Source: Triops longicaudatus (lineage: Eukaryota; Arthropoda; Branchiopoda; Notostraca; Triopsidae). From it: a DNA stretch of 64,000 nt. Below are positions 24,401 through 38,042 of this stretch, in pieces (within the stretch, counting starts at the first letter, position 1; every line of letters starts with the position of its first letter). The translations under genes were made by a program, and so were the position numbers. The DNA is taken from positions 124,632 to 188,631 of the forward strand of contig JAGQDJ010000044.1 of NCBI GenBank assembly GCA_022885665.1. Direction: 5' to 3'. The notes under the pieces were generated by a model that saw only the letters and a program-made list of their open reading frames with translations, had not been told where the DNA came from and searched no databases.

Positions 24401-27400
24401 TAGAGCTAAAACCAACAGTTGAATTGGAATTACCCTGACTTGGAGCCAAGGAAGGTTTTTAAACTGGTCAGCACATTTGGAACTTTTCTGTTTACCTTCT
24501 CTTTTATTTTACGGATGGTCTAGAGTTTTTGGTTGGGTTAGATAGCATGGTTTGGCAAAAGCGACAGTAACTCTTTGTTAACCTGACTAATACGTCTGTG
24601 TTGGTGGAATTTAGTAATCCTTTAGCTAGGTTGCTTGGCACTGGTTACACTACGCATACAAATTATTGGAAGACCTTTTATGAACCTTTCTAACGAAGGA
24701 AAACGGCTATGAAACATTTTTTTCTGCTTGACTTTATAACGTTTGGTACCGATTTTTCGTGCGCTCAGAAATGCGTCTCCAAAATACACGAGACGAGGAA
24801 AAAGAGAACAGCTAAACAGCTTGATGACTAGTTGCGAAGCAAGGGAAGGAGTTTATGTGAAAGACTGACGAAGTCGGGAGTAACGAGAATTCGAAAGCTA
24901 CAAAAAAAAAAAACGAAAAAAAGCAACGAAAGCCTTTCGTATAACACAGTTTCTTCGTTGCGAAATATGTGGTCTGGCAATAGTACAGAGTAGAAACATT
25001 TTCCACTCTGTGTTTTCATCAAGGCTATTAGTGCTCGTAACTTAAATTGGTCTTCGAAAATGGGAATGGTAAGTAGTATTTTCTGATAGGCAGCGCAAAC
25101 AAAATTTGATCACTGCAGCCTTGGCTGCTATGCGATTGCATGCGGTCGTGGTGCCAAGTAGGGACTCTTCGTTGTTGTGAGGAGTACGAAATGGGGAAGT
25201 TCTTATTCTACGCTGCCAGAGGTTCTGCAGACGTGATCTAACGAGTACGAAGCACGCCAAGCCCGCCTCGTAAATCACCACGTTATCACACCTTGCGGGA
25301 GATGTGGTGTCGTCTCCAAATGAAACTATTCTTTACACTCGATATTTTGCTCCTGGGTTCAACTTAATGTTTGCGTTGATGCCAAGTATAGGACAGGGAC
25401 GCAGATTACAGGAGCAAGTTGAGGAAGCAAGTTTTGGCGTGAGGCATTAGTGTCTAGTTGTTACTGGTAGTGGAAACGGCCTCCATGGGGCTAAGGCCCA
25501 TATTAGCCTTCCAGTTATAACAACAAGCTTTCATTATTTGTACTCGTAACGCGGTTGAGAATCTTCGTGAAAAACGTGGTTGACTCATTCGCAATACAGA
25601 GCCATGCTACTGAAAGGCTTAAAGCTTTTGAATTTCTTTCGTGTCTGAAACTGACAATAATAAGAAATCAGCAACTGGTAGTAAAGTTCATGCTACTTAG
25701 CATTTGACACTATTTTTAGTACAGTTATTAAATTTACTGAATCAATTAATTTTCTTTTAAAATTAGGATGTGTCAAACTTTATCAATAGACTTAAGAAGA
25801 ATGTCCTTTTCGAAGCTCGTAGAAGTTGCATTAGAATACTCCTTTCCGTAACAAATTGTAATACTTCAGGAGAAATAGTTCGTCTGAAAGTTTCGGCTTT
25901 GCGCTCTCTCTTGGCCAAACTCACGTGCTTTTTATACTCTTGTCGGAATCTGGGTCTTGAAACGTTGTCTGCTAAAACAATAAAAATAGCGGTGACCCTA
26001 AAAATTGAAGCATAGTCCAAAACCTTTATATATGCAACGCTTGAAGAAGAAACAAAAATCAACGTACGATGTAACGTAATGCTAAAAAAAAAGTTAAGTT
26101 TGCCTTTGGAAGCTTACATTGTTTTTGTATTTTATCTTGCCACTTTGATGGCTCCTGTGTATTTATTTTTTAAACAATGCCATTGTCATGCTCGTTTATT
26201 TTGCTTCTTTGTTTTTAGTTTTCCTTACTTTACTTCAAATTTATTTGATTGCTTTATTTAATTTGTGTAGTGTATTTTTAATGTTATCACGTTACTGAGA
26301 TTAAGTATATATTCATTGTATTTACTTTTTATGTTAAATGCCTCTATTTTTACTCTGAATGACCGTGTTGATTGTTACATACTAGTTTTCATTTGTTATA
26401 CTTTAAATCTTAACATCGATGGAACTTTGGAAATTAAAATTATGGTGCAAATATGTTTGTAATTGTACTTTACTTTGTACAGTACTTGTAATTTGCTTAT
26501 TCCTGTAACATTCCGAACAGTGTTCCTATCCTTAGGTCTTGTGGTGCGATTAAGATTTTTTTTTTTTTTTTTTTTTGTAAATGGCTACTCTTTCAGTGAA
26601 GTTCAGCCTAGTTTCTTTAACAAACGTTCGTCGAATATGTTTTGCTTCCAGCACTAGAACATACTAGTTTTTATCGTTTGTCATAGTAAAAATTAATGTA
26701 AGCTGTATAACGTGTCCACTCAACCATTGACTACTAAATGGCTCCTGAAAGCTCCAGTTTTTTGTTAAAATCTTTACAACCTGCGTAATAAAATGCCGAA
26801 GGAATGGTAGATTAGTTGCGACATATGTTGGTTGCCCTCTTCCAACCTCTTGTTGGAACACGAGGTATGTATAGGTATTGAGTCGTTCGTCACACGCAGA
26901 ACTGAATAGCGTGGTAGAGGTATACCAAGGGTGGCCACCAGAAATATGCGTATGTATTTAGTTGTTGAAACTGGCTTTTAAATAATATGTTGCACTAATA
27001 TGCGGATTTTTTTTGCATTTGAAAATAATGTTAAAAGGTTTTTCTTCTAAAAATCAAATTTGAAAATCGTAGTTTATACCCTTTGCAAAATTTTGGGACT
27101 GTTAAGGAGCCTGTGAAAGAAGAAATACCACGTAAACCAAATTCGTAATAACTTTTTAGCAATTTCCCTTTTAAAAGCGAGATTCCTCAGAGATTCAAAT
27201 TATACAAACCATTTGAGGTGATCCGTCGTAAAGTTTTGGAAATGTAAACAGTGGAAAACAGGAAAAGCCCCCAGTTTCATGGTGGCCTTAAGCTTGTTGG
27301 CTAGCTGTCATAGTTTCATAAGGCAGGTGCGCGATTTATGAGTTCTGAATAAAATATTGTCATATCAGTCGATGTTGATTAGTAATCTTCACTGCGCTGC

Positions 27401-30400
27401 ATTATTAATGGTACTTAGTCTAAAATATGACGGTTACATTGATGCTAAGATAATGTACTATCGAACGTAACGTGCGTGTTATATGCTAGTCCAAATGTTC
27501 CACCTTTCTTTTTTTTTCCTAATAGAAAAAGATTGCTTCGTTTTTTATATGTGTGATGCATCAAATGAAAAAAAAAAAAATATACCTCCTCCGAGAGATT
27601 TACCATGTTCTTTCTTGACAAAGCGATGAGGGATATTATTAGTATATGTTTACCTTCGCAGTTTCCATCCTATTAGGGCAACTCTTAGCCATAGAACGAA
27701 AACGTTGCACAAATTAGGCCACATTCTAACTTGTACTTGAATATATTAAGCTCACTTACTTTGGATCAGGCACGTACATTACAATGCAAATATCAGTTTA
27801 GCACGACATTGTGTAACTTTACAATGACCTTTCCTGACGTTATGCCAGATCTGTGAGGTGTATTCAGCCTTTGTCAAATTATTGTGAAAATCCTTTTGTG
27901 TGCTATTACAAGAAGAGTGATAACGACGTATTTATTTTCGTCTATAATTTGGAAGATTGATCGGCTGTAAAGAATGGCATTGGTAACTGTTGGCGACTTG
28001 GACGTTGCCTGTGGCCAAGTTGGGAGGTTTTGCACTGGGGTCTCTTATCATAAATTACAGGTATTCTTGGACTGCCTCTGTAGCATGTGAATGTTGCATA
28101 ACACGGTTTTCCTGCCAGGTTTCGTGCTAACGTTGTACGGAGATGGTCTGTCTGTATGAAAAACCGGGCATACTTTGGCTATTACGGTGTGAAATTTTTC
28201 CAGCAAATCCCGTTTGGCAGACATGTAAAGGTGGCTTGTAACAGGCACGTGCAGGTGAACTTACACTAGAGCCCTGCCGTGAGCTTTTCTCCGAGCTTAA
28301 ATTATTACGGACTTCACGAGAAAGGGCGAGGGCGCAACCAATAGTATGATGGATGACATCTCCTTGCGTATTGCGTATGGAGTTGCATTGCGGGGCATGT
28401 TTCCTTTGAACTTGGTTATCGTTCGTTTTTTACTCTTGATTATACCACAGCGTGGCTGTCAAGCTGCTTCTTCATTGTTTTTAAGTTGGCACCGAAATGA
28501 AGATAGGGTAACGTACTGAACCTGGGTGCTCCATTTTACTACTTTGCATATATCGATGTGGTGCGGAACGTGTCGAACTTTTTCATGCTCGTCGTAGAAG
28601 GCCATATAGCGGAGGGGATGAATTTGCGTTGCATATTTGGCGTCTGCTGTCTTTTGTCTTGCATAAATAAATTTTCACTACAAGAGCGTGCGGCGAACCC
28701 GTCTGCAGGCGCGACGAACTTTAAAATTATCCTTAGCGAATCATCTGCATATTTGGGGGAAGGGAGGTCCCAGGGAATTTTCATTGTGGCAACCAGAGGT
28801 TAAAGTTTGGCGAAGGTCTTGATTTCTCAATGGGTACGATTTATTTTCTCTGGTGAATTGTTCGGAATTCAAGCGTATGATAGAGAGCATTGACAGAAGT
28901 GGGAAAGAAGGCTGTTATAGAGCTTCGAGTTTCCCGAGTTTGCTGTTTGGGAGCAAGCTTTGAGGTTTGATGGATGGGTTGCTCTTAACAATAGGGGACA
29001 CGCGGGAATCTGCCTTGGTGGTATATTGTCTATAGACGGAAGAATTTTATTGACGGACTGGAAGTATACGGTTACGCGATAAGAAATTTATCGGTCCTTT
29101 TAGTCAAGATTTCAAGCTTGAGGAAAAAATTGTTGCGGTGATAGTACAAGCGCCCAGGCATTGACAAAGATCTGGCAGCGCAATGTTGCCTTTTTTATTA
29201 ATGTCATCTGTCAAAAAGATGGATTCCATCCTGCATGCGTGCTCCGGTGCTAACAAAAAGAGTCCCTTTTTGATATCGAGAGAAGACTTGTCTCCAAGCA
29301 AGGTGGCTTTCAGCGGTTTATTCATTGTGACACTGACTTCTTTAGGTGTATTACGGGCAGGAAAGAAAAAAAAAAAGATAAAATGAGAAAAATCTCCTTA
29401 TGTTAGTTTTAAGCATAGCTTTATGCTAAATTCACATTCTTCCTATGTGTCGGCCCCCCGATCTCCGTTTTTGACAACCGACTATCGGTATTCTTTTACG
29501 GTACGTGCGGGGCAGGAAGGGAGAAACTATTGATAGCGTAAAGGATAATCTGTGGGCCAAATCTTAAAAGCTTGTGAAAGTCCATTTTCTGAAAAAGTAA
29601 ACTTTATTGGCATTATCGGAAAGCTCTTAGTAATGTTCCTGGAGTTTGGGCGACGATTTAAAGGAGACTAAGGAGCAGTTGGAGTATACGACGCTGGGCT
29701 CCTCTGTGTAGTACGCGATGCGTGATGTAGCATGCTTATAAGATCATCCATCAAAGGGACGATCTCTATCGACAACATGGTCTCAGGGCAGACGACACCT
29801 CGCCGGGCTCGAGGCCTCCCGCGGCGAAGCATACCGCCAAATCCCTTGCAACCATCTACTATTGTTACCTTCAGTCCAAATCATTTCAGCTTTTATTTTT
29901 CCACCACGAGAACTCCCCAGTGTATTACATATGAAAAGAGCGTCCATGCGCGTACAAGCAGCGTGTACACACACAAAAAAGGAGTCCAATCTGGTTTGTG
30001 TGCACTAGCTCCAAGCCTGTGAGAGTTAGACAAAGTTGTCCACGAGATGCATGAGTGGGGACCCCCTGATGAAGTGCCATAGGCGCTACTTTTGACTTCT
30101 CAAACTTATTAGCTCACGTGTGCTCATAAGCTTTGTGATATTTTTTTTCTAATCAAGGGAGTAGATAGGGAAGGAAAATGGAAGCAGAGGACAAGTTCTC
30201 CCTGTGGGCGATTCTATGGGATGAGCTGAAATTTCTCCGAATATTATTTATGGGTGACAGTTCAATAGTTCGTATACCCGTCAGGGTTTTGCGGAATGGA
30301 ATGAGCCATTCTTTTCGGATTTATGACGAGAACCACTTTTCACCGTGGTTTTTGCTAGTGTTCGAAGCTTTCAGTCACGATCAACCAGTCACTTTGAGTA

Positions 30401-33400
30401 ACAGTTACAAGTTTTTCTCGTAACCCGTCTAAACGTTTCCAAATTAGAATTTAGTAGTTTCGATCATGCCTAGCGACGCTAGCCTTGCGAGCTCGTGACA
30501 TTCTCGTAAAGGTTAGAGTTTGTTTGCATTCAGCCCGTGATCCACACTGGGCGGTCGGTGAGTCTTTGCTTTCCACACGAAGTGATTCCTGGTCTATTAT
30601 TCCAATTTGGTGGATGTCGGCGCAAAAATGTCAGTTGCTTCCTTTAGGATGATACGTCGTGCGAAACCAAGGATAGGAGATACAGCTTTCTGTAATGAAG
30701 CGGTCGTAAATGAAGCTGAAAGTAGAAAAGACCATTGTTTCACTGACTTCCTGCCGGGTATACTAATGAAGTAGCACTTGGGACACTCCAGGGGCCAGCC
30801 TCCATGTTGTCAGCTTCTCAATACAAGACGTAAAATATAAAAATGGAAAGACGGAGAGGTCAGAGAACAATAACACAATTATTAAAAATGCAACCCCTGT
30901 GCGGAAACGTCGGGTGTTGAAGTTAGCATCGTGATTGCGAAATAGCTAATTAAATAGATGTATCTAAGTTAGACCGTGAAATTGAACCTCGCCTTTTGCT
31001 CAAGATTTGAAGCTTTAGTTACGTAGTATAGTACATAGTTCGCTCTGAGATCGTGAACAGGTTTTGCATTACGTTTAGTTAGTTTCGGTTTTAATCCAGG
31101 CAAGTAACACGTGAAACCGTAACGTTGTAGATCACAAACGAGGATACATTTAAAATAACCGAATAGAAGAGAAACTAAAAGCCACCTGCAGATTACTCGA
31201 TAGAAAGTAATATAGCATTAATTGAAACTACCTATTGTTCTCACATGCACACAAGACAAACTATGTGACGCATCTTTCCAACAACTATACACTTTATAAG
31301 ACATTGGCCATAACCTTTGAGTTCAAACAATTTTACAAGTAAAGAACAGTCATACTGAGAGAAATAGACCCACCCAGGAAAAAAAGACAGCACTTTCCGT
31401 GACTTTCACCAGAACTCATATACACATTAAAATATATATTCGATGTCATGTATACAAGAAAAGAAAATCACGGTAAAATCTCGAGGACTTTTGGAAAAAA
31501 AATATATTCACAAATATTTTAAAAAATATTAGGTTTTGCAAATTCCTATTGTTCTTTATTACCTTTTTCGTGTAATTCGAAATGCGTTTTACCATCGCAT
31601 ATATCATGGATTTATTGTGAACAAAAAGGACGCCAAATTATTCAGTTAGTCCTTCACCGTGTTTGCTTTTCTGTTTGTGATCCCGCTGTGGTCCTAAGCA
31701 TCTAAAGGATTGCGTAGTATGTCAACTAGCTATCATTTGTTCTTGTTGTTGTTGTTTTTTCTATTTTTTATTTACATACTAGAAGTTTAGTCCTGCCATC
31801 GGTATTTCTTAGTGTTTTATTTCCACCCTAAAAGTTTGCTTTCTTGGCACTGTCCATCAAGCTGGCGAGGTAGTTTGTCCAGAAAATTCGTTTCGTAGAA
31901 CCAATGCATCAGAATTTGCGAAACCTGTGCCATCTTTGTCTCTCACAGGAATCCACTGTTAGTCGTTTGACAAGTAAATAATCATGCTACGCAAACTTGA
32001 AGTGCAAGTCAAGGCTGAGTAGCTTAGCGCCAACTTACTTCGGTTTGGTTACAAAAAGTCCCGCAAAAAGTGGCCTAAATTGAACTACTTCTTAAGATTA
32101 AATACAGTTTGATGGGGTAGCCAGCGTAATGTGACAGCATATTTTGTAAAAGGTCTTCAATTTTTCTTTTCTTTTGATAACAGACACGGTTTCTACTTCG
32201 TAGACGACCCTCGTAAAAGGAGAGTTTTACACAACAATAAAGAATCAAGCACTTGTAAGCGGAGAAACTCGTATTTTTATTCCTCGTGCTTAATTAAGCA
32301 GTAACGTCGAAGCGTTTGGATGGAAATAGCGTGTAAGCGAAGGATAACTCTCTCCCAACTTGCAACACCACAGGACTTATTCCGATAGGTTTAAGGGTCT
32401 TGTCTTCTTGATGTAGGTATCCATTAAGGTAGCTAGTTAAATGTGTGAATGCGGTTTGACTCATAAGGGGCAAACCAATGCTGAGAAAAAACGCGTTCTG
32501 TCAATGGTATATTTTTTCTTTACAAAAGAAAACGTTCGTGCCCTTCTTAGAAAGCTGTAATGAAATAAAGATGTTAAAATACTGGTTCCTCGTTTTCCAG
32601 AGCTAATAGTTTCGAGCTTCCTTTCGCCTGTAGCCTCGTTTTGCGTTACATCTTACTGCTTACGGTCGTAATTCTTTGCTGGGGACTTCTTTGGGTGTAA
32701 TTCAACGATTTAAAAAGGCAATGCCGAAAATCTATTTTCCTCTAACCGTTTATGGCTTAAGTTAATGGACATTTTCACTTATGTGGGCTACAAAACGCCG
32801 TCGTGTATCCCAGCTTTTACTAATGTAGCGACATATAACATCTTTACATTCTTTAGTATCTTCGGTTGTCTCTTGCGTACTTTTTTGTTGTATTGCGTAG
32901 TGCGCTCGTTGAAACCTGACATTGTGTGACATTGGTGCGGATTTATTTGTTCTGCATTGCTAGCTGAGCATTCATTCTTTGGTTGGGCAGCGGTAAATGA
33001 CGAACTATGATAGGAACGATGGCTATTGTTCTCTGAGTATAGGCTTTGGAAATCAGCGAAACGTACAAGAATTACTTAAGGAAGCGAGGAGTTGTCGTGA
33101 AGGACGGAGCCAAATGAAAACCGTTTTGTTCCTCGGAGGTGGAATTAGGTGCTTAAACAAAGTCCTTCGACATAACCCCTTTTTGTAGGGAATTTAACGT
33201 CGTGCAGATAGTTCGTGATAAATTGGGAGTTTAGCTGATCGTAAAGGTCTTCTATATTAAGAAAGAATAATGAATAATTGGACTCTGCGATCGCCACCTA
33301 TTTCGTGACAGGCCATTAATGTAGTACCGTGCACCATATTTGGTCGTTGGGTAATATGTTTCACCGTCTTATCTTTATTTTTATTAATACAGATTTTGTT

Positions 33401-34340
33401 AATATATCTGTGACGTACAAACATGCAGCAGCGCCGCGAAAATCTATATTTAAAAAGAGTAGGGAAACCCCGCATTGGACGATACGAGTGCATGTCCGCA
33501 TTAGCAGCTAAATTCGGTGACTTATTGTCCAGATATTTTCTGTCGGTAGATGTGGTTATCCTTCCTGTAAGTTACTCGGAATATTTTCACTACATCATGT
33601 CAGGATATGGCTTATAGGGTCTGAGAGTGTCGTAGGTAACATGTCACTCTGTACTATATTTGTAGGCGTTGAGCTCAGTTTTCATTAATCTGCATTAATT
33701 ATGCATTCAAGCGCAATAAGCCGACAACCATACAACCACAGTCGCTCTAGGATTCCTACTTAAAGTCATACAAAACGCATAGTGTGAGAATGAGACGGCA
33801 AGTTTGTGTTTATATTATTACACCTGTGAGGCTCTCCTCTCCGCATCATGTTTTCGTACAGAGTAAAAGTGTACGCGGGACTAAGAAAATGAGAAAGCAC
33901 AAAGATCAGGCAACTTTACTTTAAAAAAGATTGCTTTCTGTATAGGGACAGAGGAAGAAATCCAGCTATCTTAGGCTTTTGTTTGGCTTTTGTCTTGCGC
34001 ACACAAATATTTACATCCAAACACTCTCCTTGGCTATATTTTTTTCTTTGTTTATCTATTAGATGCGACCATTTGAAAAGCACCAAGGTTGACTTGTGGC
34101 GAAGTGCTTGATTACTGATTGTTAAAACAAGACAAAAAGGGGACACATATGTGCCTTTTTATTGAAGCCAAAGATAATGTGCTCTCCCGCACATCGTAAT
34201 AGCATGTGTTGAGGTCTTTGGAATCAAAAGTGAAAAAGACCCGTTGCCCAGCAAGTAGAAGCTACAGAAAGATAAGAAAAATAGATAGAAGTAGAAAGGA
34301 GAACGGAAAAGGGTTATGCCATTGTTATTTTGTCTTCTAT
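21427..34340. other. No supported gene
   Basis: No recognisable protein domain. Somewhat more GC-rich patches occur near 21890-22250 and 29780-29860, but the frames there show no motif or consistent splice flanks. A T21 run lies at 26556-26576, within an AT-rich block (26080-26660) that resembles 3' UTR or intronic sequence. A9 to A13 runs occur near 24901 and 27569. Confidence 0.45.
26556..26576. repeat. T21 homopolymer
   Basis: Twenty-one consecutive T. On the minus strand this would be a poly(A) tract, but no adjoining retroposon was recognised. Confidence 0.9.
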
Positions 34341-34350
34341 TGTGTAGCAG

Positions 34351-34439
34351 GTACCACGGCTTATTACGGCCCAAAAGAGCGACCCCGGGAAGGTTGTTGC
34401 GGCAACGGAACTTGTTGCTGGCCTCTCGCATGCGCTTAG
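34351..34439 (+). CDS. Possible Cys-rich terminal exon
   Basis: A pyrimidine-rich stretch ending in TAGCAG (34321-34350) looks like a good 3' splice site. It is followed by a short, locally GC-rich open frame of 29 residues ending in TAG. The peptide includes TTAYYGPKERPREGCC followed by GNGTCCWPLACA, with the CCGxxxCC spacing seen in small Cys-rich ectodomains such as those of WBP1-type proteins. If real it is a last exon entered in a split codon, with the rest of the gene upstream and not identified. There is no ATG in the frame near the acceptor, no recognised partner exon, and no homologue that can be named. The base composition and the acceptor are the reasons for listing it. Confidence 0.22.
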
Positions 34440-37400
34440 GTTCTCTATATGGACAAAGGCATGTTGACAAGAAAGGCAAATCACCTTGCTGCCCTACTAG
34501 TATTATTGCCTGTTATAGAAACAGGGACCTAATTTGTCTTTTTTCTTCCAAATAGTAATAATAATCTTGGTCATCTTATGTTCCTGCAGAATATGTGACC
34601 AACTAGCATTGTCAGTGGAAGTATTTGTTTCATAAATTAAAAAAAAACTTTGCAATAATTTATTCCCGTTTGCTTATTGTCCGGTAGAATAAGACTATTT
34701 GACCTATGTGACGCGTAAAGCAAGTTGGCACGGCTCTTCTTGACATATTTCTAGAAAGCAAATTTAAACTTGACTATACGTATATTCGGCAGCCGACAAA
34801 AGACAGCGATCCGTGTATGTTGACGAGATAAACAGATCCGTGAGATTTTCCCCCGCATTGGAGGCGGTATGTGGTCCCATGTGTGAGATTTTGCCTATTT
34901 AGGCAGTGAAGAATCAACACAAAACAGGTTAAACTCTCCCGAAAAAAGTGTTGCTCGTGACCGTGGCGTCACGCCTCTCATTTGTTTAGAACAAGTGGAA
35001 TATGCAAAGACTTTGGGTTGTGGTCTACCAGTCGTGGCGAAATTAGTATGTCCGGAGCAATTGGGTGCTGTCCATCATACCGAATATTATAAGCGACAAA
35101 TGAGATTGTAGAACAGGCTAAATTCCCTTGGTGATTGACAATCGCCTATTGTTTCGGTTACCAACTCCGAAGCAACAAAACCAACATAGGGTGCGTCACG
35201 GATTGACAGTTTACAAAGCCTTCAGCGCTGATATCCCCGCAGCTTATGTCAATTTTGTCTATCACGCACCAAGGCAATTATTAATGTTGATTGTTGTACG
35301 AAAAAGTAGGCCAAAGAACTGTTTGTCTTGTCGTTTTCTTCAGCACTGGACAGTACTTTGTCTCTGGGTCGTTTGTGGGAAATAAAAGAAGGTTGTTGGC
35401 AGGCGTAAAACAAAGTACACCATCTGCGGTCACTTTGTGGCTTCTGACAAGCTGTGTCCTTAGTTTTCAGCTCTTTTACCGTTTTGCAATTGTCTCCTTT
35501 ACGTCCCTACTGTCGTGCGTGTCCCTTTTCTTTTCGTCGGAAAACACTCACGAGAACGTATTTTGGTGTCTTTTAAGTAAGAGACGCAGTAAGGGAGACA
35601 AAAGGCAAAATGTAAAGTGTGACACTGCCCTTTCGCGTACCACGCTCGTTTGTTGATTATTGGAAGGGGGTACTGATTTGTGAGTAGGAATGGAGTTTGA
35701 GGTATTTTTCCGACATGTAGCTTTAGCTCAAGTACAGTGTTGGTGCAGGTTTTTCGTATTATGCACAGAGACCTAGCCAGATATGTTTTCCTATTTGTTG
35801 TGCCTGCAGCAGAAACAACAGTCTGGAGTTTAAAGCTGAAATAACTGCTCCCCATCTCCTCGTTACACATTTCGGCCTTTGACGACACGGCGTGCATAAC
35901 TAACGAGATTCCCTTGACGAGGATAAATGACGGTCACTTGGCTCTGCGTCTTAAGTAGCAGAGCTGCAGAATACCAAAAAATCTCCGGACTGGCTAAGAT
36001 TTTTTATATGCATAGGGTGCTGAAAAGTCCTCTCGTGTAGATCGTAGAAGTAAGAGAGAATTCTGTGGGGAATTAGTCCAAATTCTTGGGGCGCCAGGTC
36101 TGATTTCTTACTCGGTTTTCTCGGACTTTTGCTTGTTTCTTTGTTGGACGTGATGTGAATGATATCGAGGATATTAGCCCAAGACTGCTTGTTACAGAAA
36201 AAGTACTATGATTGGAATCTTAACACTTTAACTAATCCAGCGAAAAATAGTTTTTTTATTATTTTTTATATTTTTTTTATTGTTATTATTATTTTTTACT
36301 TGTCTTGTCCAAGACCCCTTTTTCACAGTTAAAATGTTAAGCTTGCCAAAAACTGGGTAGACCAGCACGGTAGCTTCCAGTTGAGTCAGGAACGTAAAAC
36401 TTTCATAATCTGCCAACATGAACCGTGGGATCACGCTTCATTTTATCGTTGTTAGCATTAAGATGCATGTCTTGTGCGTCGTTTTTTGTCAGTATACGAG
36501 ACAGTAACTTAACAAGAGTAGCATCGTTGAAGTAGGTGCCGTCAGTTAATCCTTCTCCTCAGGTTGACATGGCTTCTCAACAGGTTAGATGGAGAGCCGT
36601 CATTTTCGAAACTATCCACGTACGCCAAAAAATGCCGCATGCGAAACAACTTCAGTGGATGAATCACCAATAGACTCGTAAATCTTGTCATGAAAAAAGC
36701 CAGAGCTGCTAAGGATCACGGATGCCAAGCAAACTATGTCTGCTAGTTCTGAGTTGGATAGGGATTCTGCGAAACAGATCGCTATAAAAAAATTAGTGAA
36801 CTTTCTCTTGAAATTCCAGAAGGAAAAACTAATAGGCTGCTAATGGAATTTTTTTCTTCTTTCTTGATGACAAGGTAAGTATCTTGTAATAGAAGGTGGA
36901 GGAGTTCTCACCTGTCTAGTGCGATATGGATTTTTTGGTAAAGCGGAACAGTATGGGGAAGAGAGTGGGCGGGAACGGAGGGAGTGGGGAAGTGTAAGTG
37001 GGATAAGTTTTTGTGGTCTGTAGGCTTAAGTCGTGTAGGAAATTTTTAGGATAAAGCCAGGTTACGAATGGGAGGCCCCTGATCCATTATACAAGCGCTG
37101 TCAGGACGTAGATTGACTATGCATGAAGCCCGAGCACTTTGATGAGTTTTCCCCGCCAACAATAAAGCACACGGGCTTTACAGCCATAGCCTACAGGTTC
37201 CTTACACCAGTGCTTCACCTGCAAAGTTGATGACGGGCGAAGAAGTTAAAAGCTTTGTGTTTACAAAAGTATCGTGTAATGGGATAGATCAGTCTAGTGC
37301 CCGTTAGATGCAAATTTTGTAAAAATTGAAAAAAAAAATAAAAATTAAATACAAAAACGAATTTGTGGCTTGGCTCTTGTATTATATTGGGATGACAACA

Positions 37401-37825
37401 TAGCACCACCAAATAAACCCGCAGCCCCATAATAGAAAAATAGTATTTGGCAAAAACATGGCAATACCTTTTGGTCAGAGTCACAAAATCAAGGTAAAGA
37501 AAGGAGAAGGAGCGGGGATAGTGAAGGAGATAGTAAAAAATGGGGAGAAACAAGAAAGGTTTGCATAATACAAAGGTTGGAATAGCAACTTTTTGTCTTT
37601 ACACTCCAAGAAAAAAAAAATATTGATATGTTTTCTTGTTCAGGTTTTAAGAACATAAATTGGGCCCGTGGGTTTTCGCTTTTGCGTTGTCTGGCTGGCG
37701 ATTGGCGGTTTGGGAAAGTGAATGCTTGATGTGTTACCAGTGACCGTCGATGACTAGAACAGCAGCACTTGCATGTTAACTCTGGACGACCCAAGTTTTC
37801 TCTTTTTCTTGCTTCCAGACGTGAT
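34440..37825. other. No supported gene
   Basis: The frames here (for example 35291-35656 and 35499-35897 on opposite strands) overlap and show no domain. The region includes an AT-rich simple stretch around 36249-36300 and short A runs near 37329 and 37611. It may contain downstream sequence of the bHLH gene or intergenic DNA. Confidence 0.45.
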
Positions 37826-37831
37826 TTTATT
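37826..37831 (-). terminator. Candidate poly(A) signal of the bHLH gene
   Basis: TTTATT on the plus strand gives AATAAA on the minus strand about 210 nt beyond the stop codon. A weaker ATTAAA is nearer, at 37883-37888. Either would give a short 3' UTR. The assignment is positional. Confidence 0.35.
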
Positions 37832-38042
37832 CCGCAGCTTTTTTTCTGTCTTTTTCTCACTGTCTTTCTCGTTCCTTTTCATTTTAATTTAGTGTCAGAG
37901 GCAGCTTTTGTCACTGGAGTTCTTCGTTGTTTCACGATTTTTTCCCCGCAGTTTCCAAGTACTTCTCTCCATTGAGGAAATAGTCGCTTTAGCGATCCAA
38001 GAGATACAAGTACCATAAAAACAGCGGCGTACATGGTGTACG

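Noticed and set aside
25763..26062. 99-codon minus-strand frame with a TATAAAAAGCACGTG inside
   Set aside because: The TATA-like site lies inside the frame, no initiator sits at the right distance, and no domain is seen.
33423..33617. 64-codon ATG frame (MQQRRENLYLK...) after a TTAATACAG acceptor-like site
   Set aside because: Length is within chance expectation and no motif or second exon was found.
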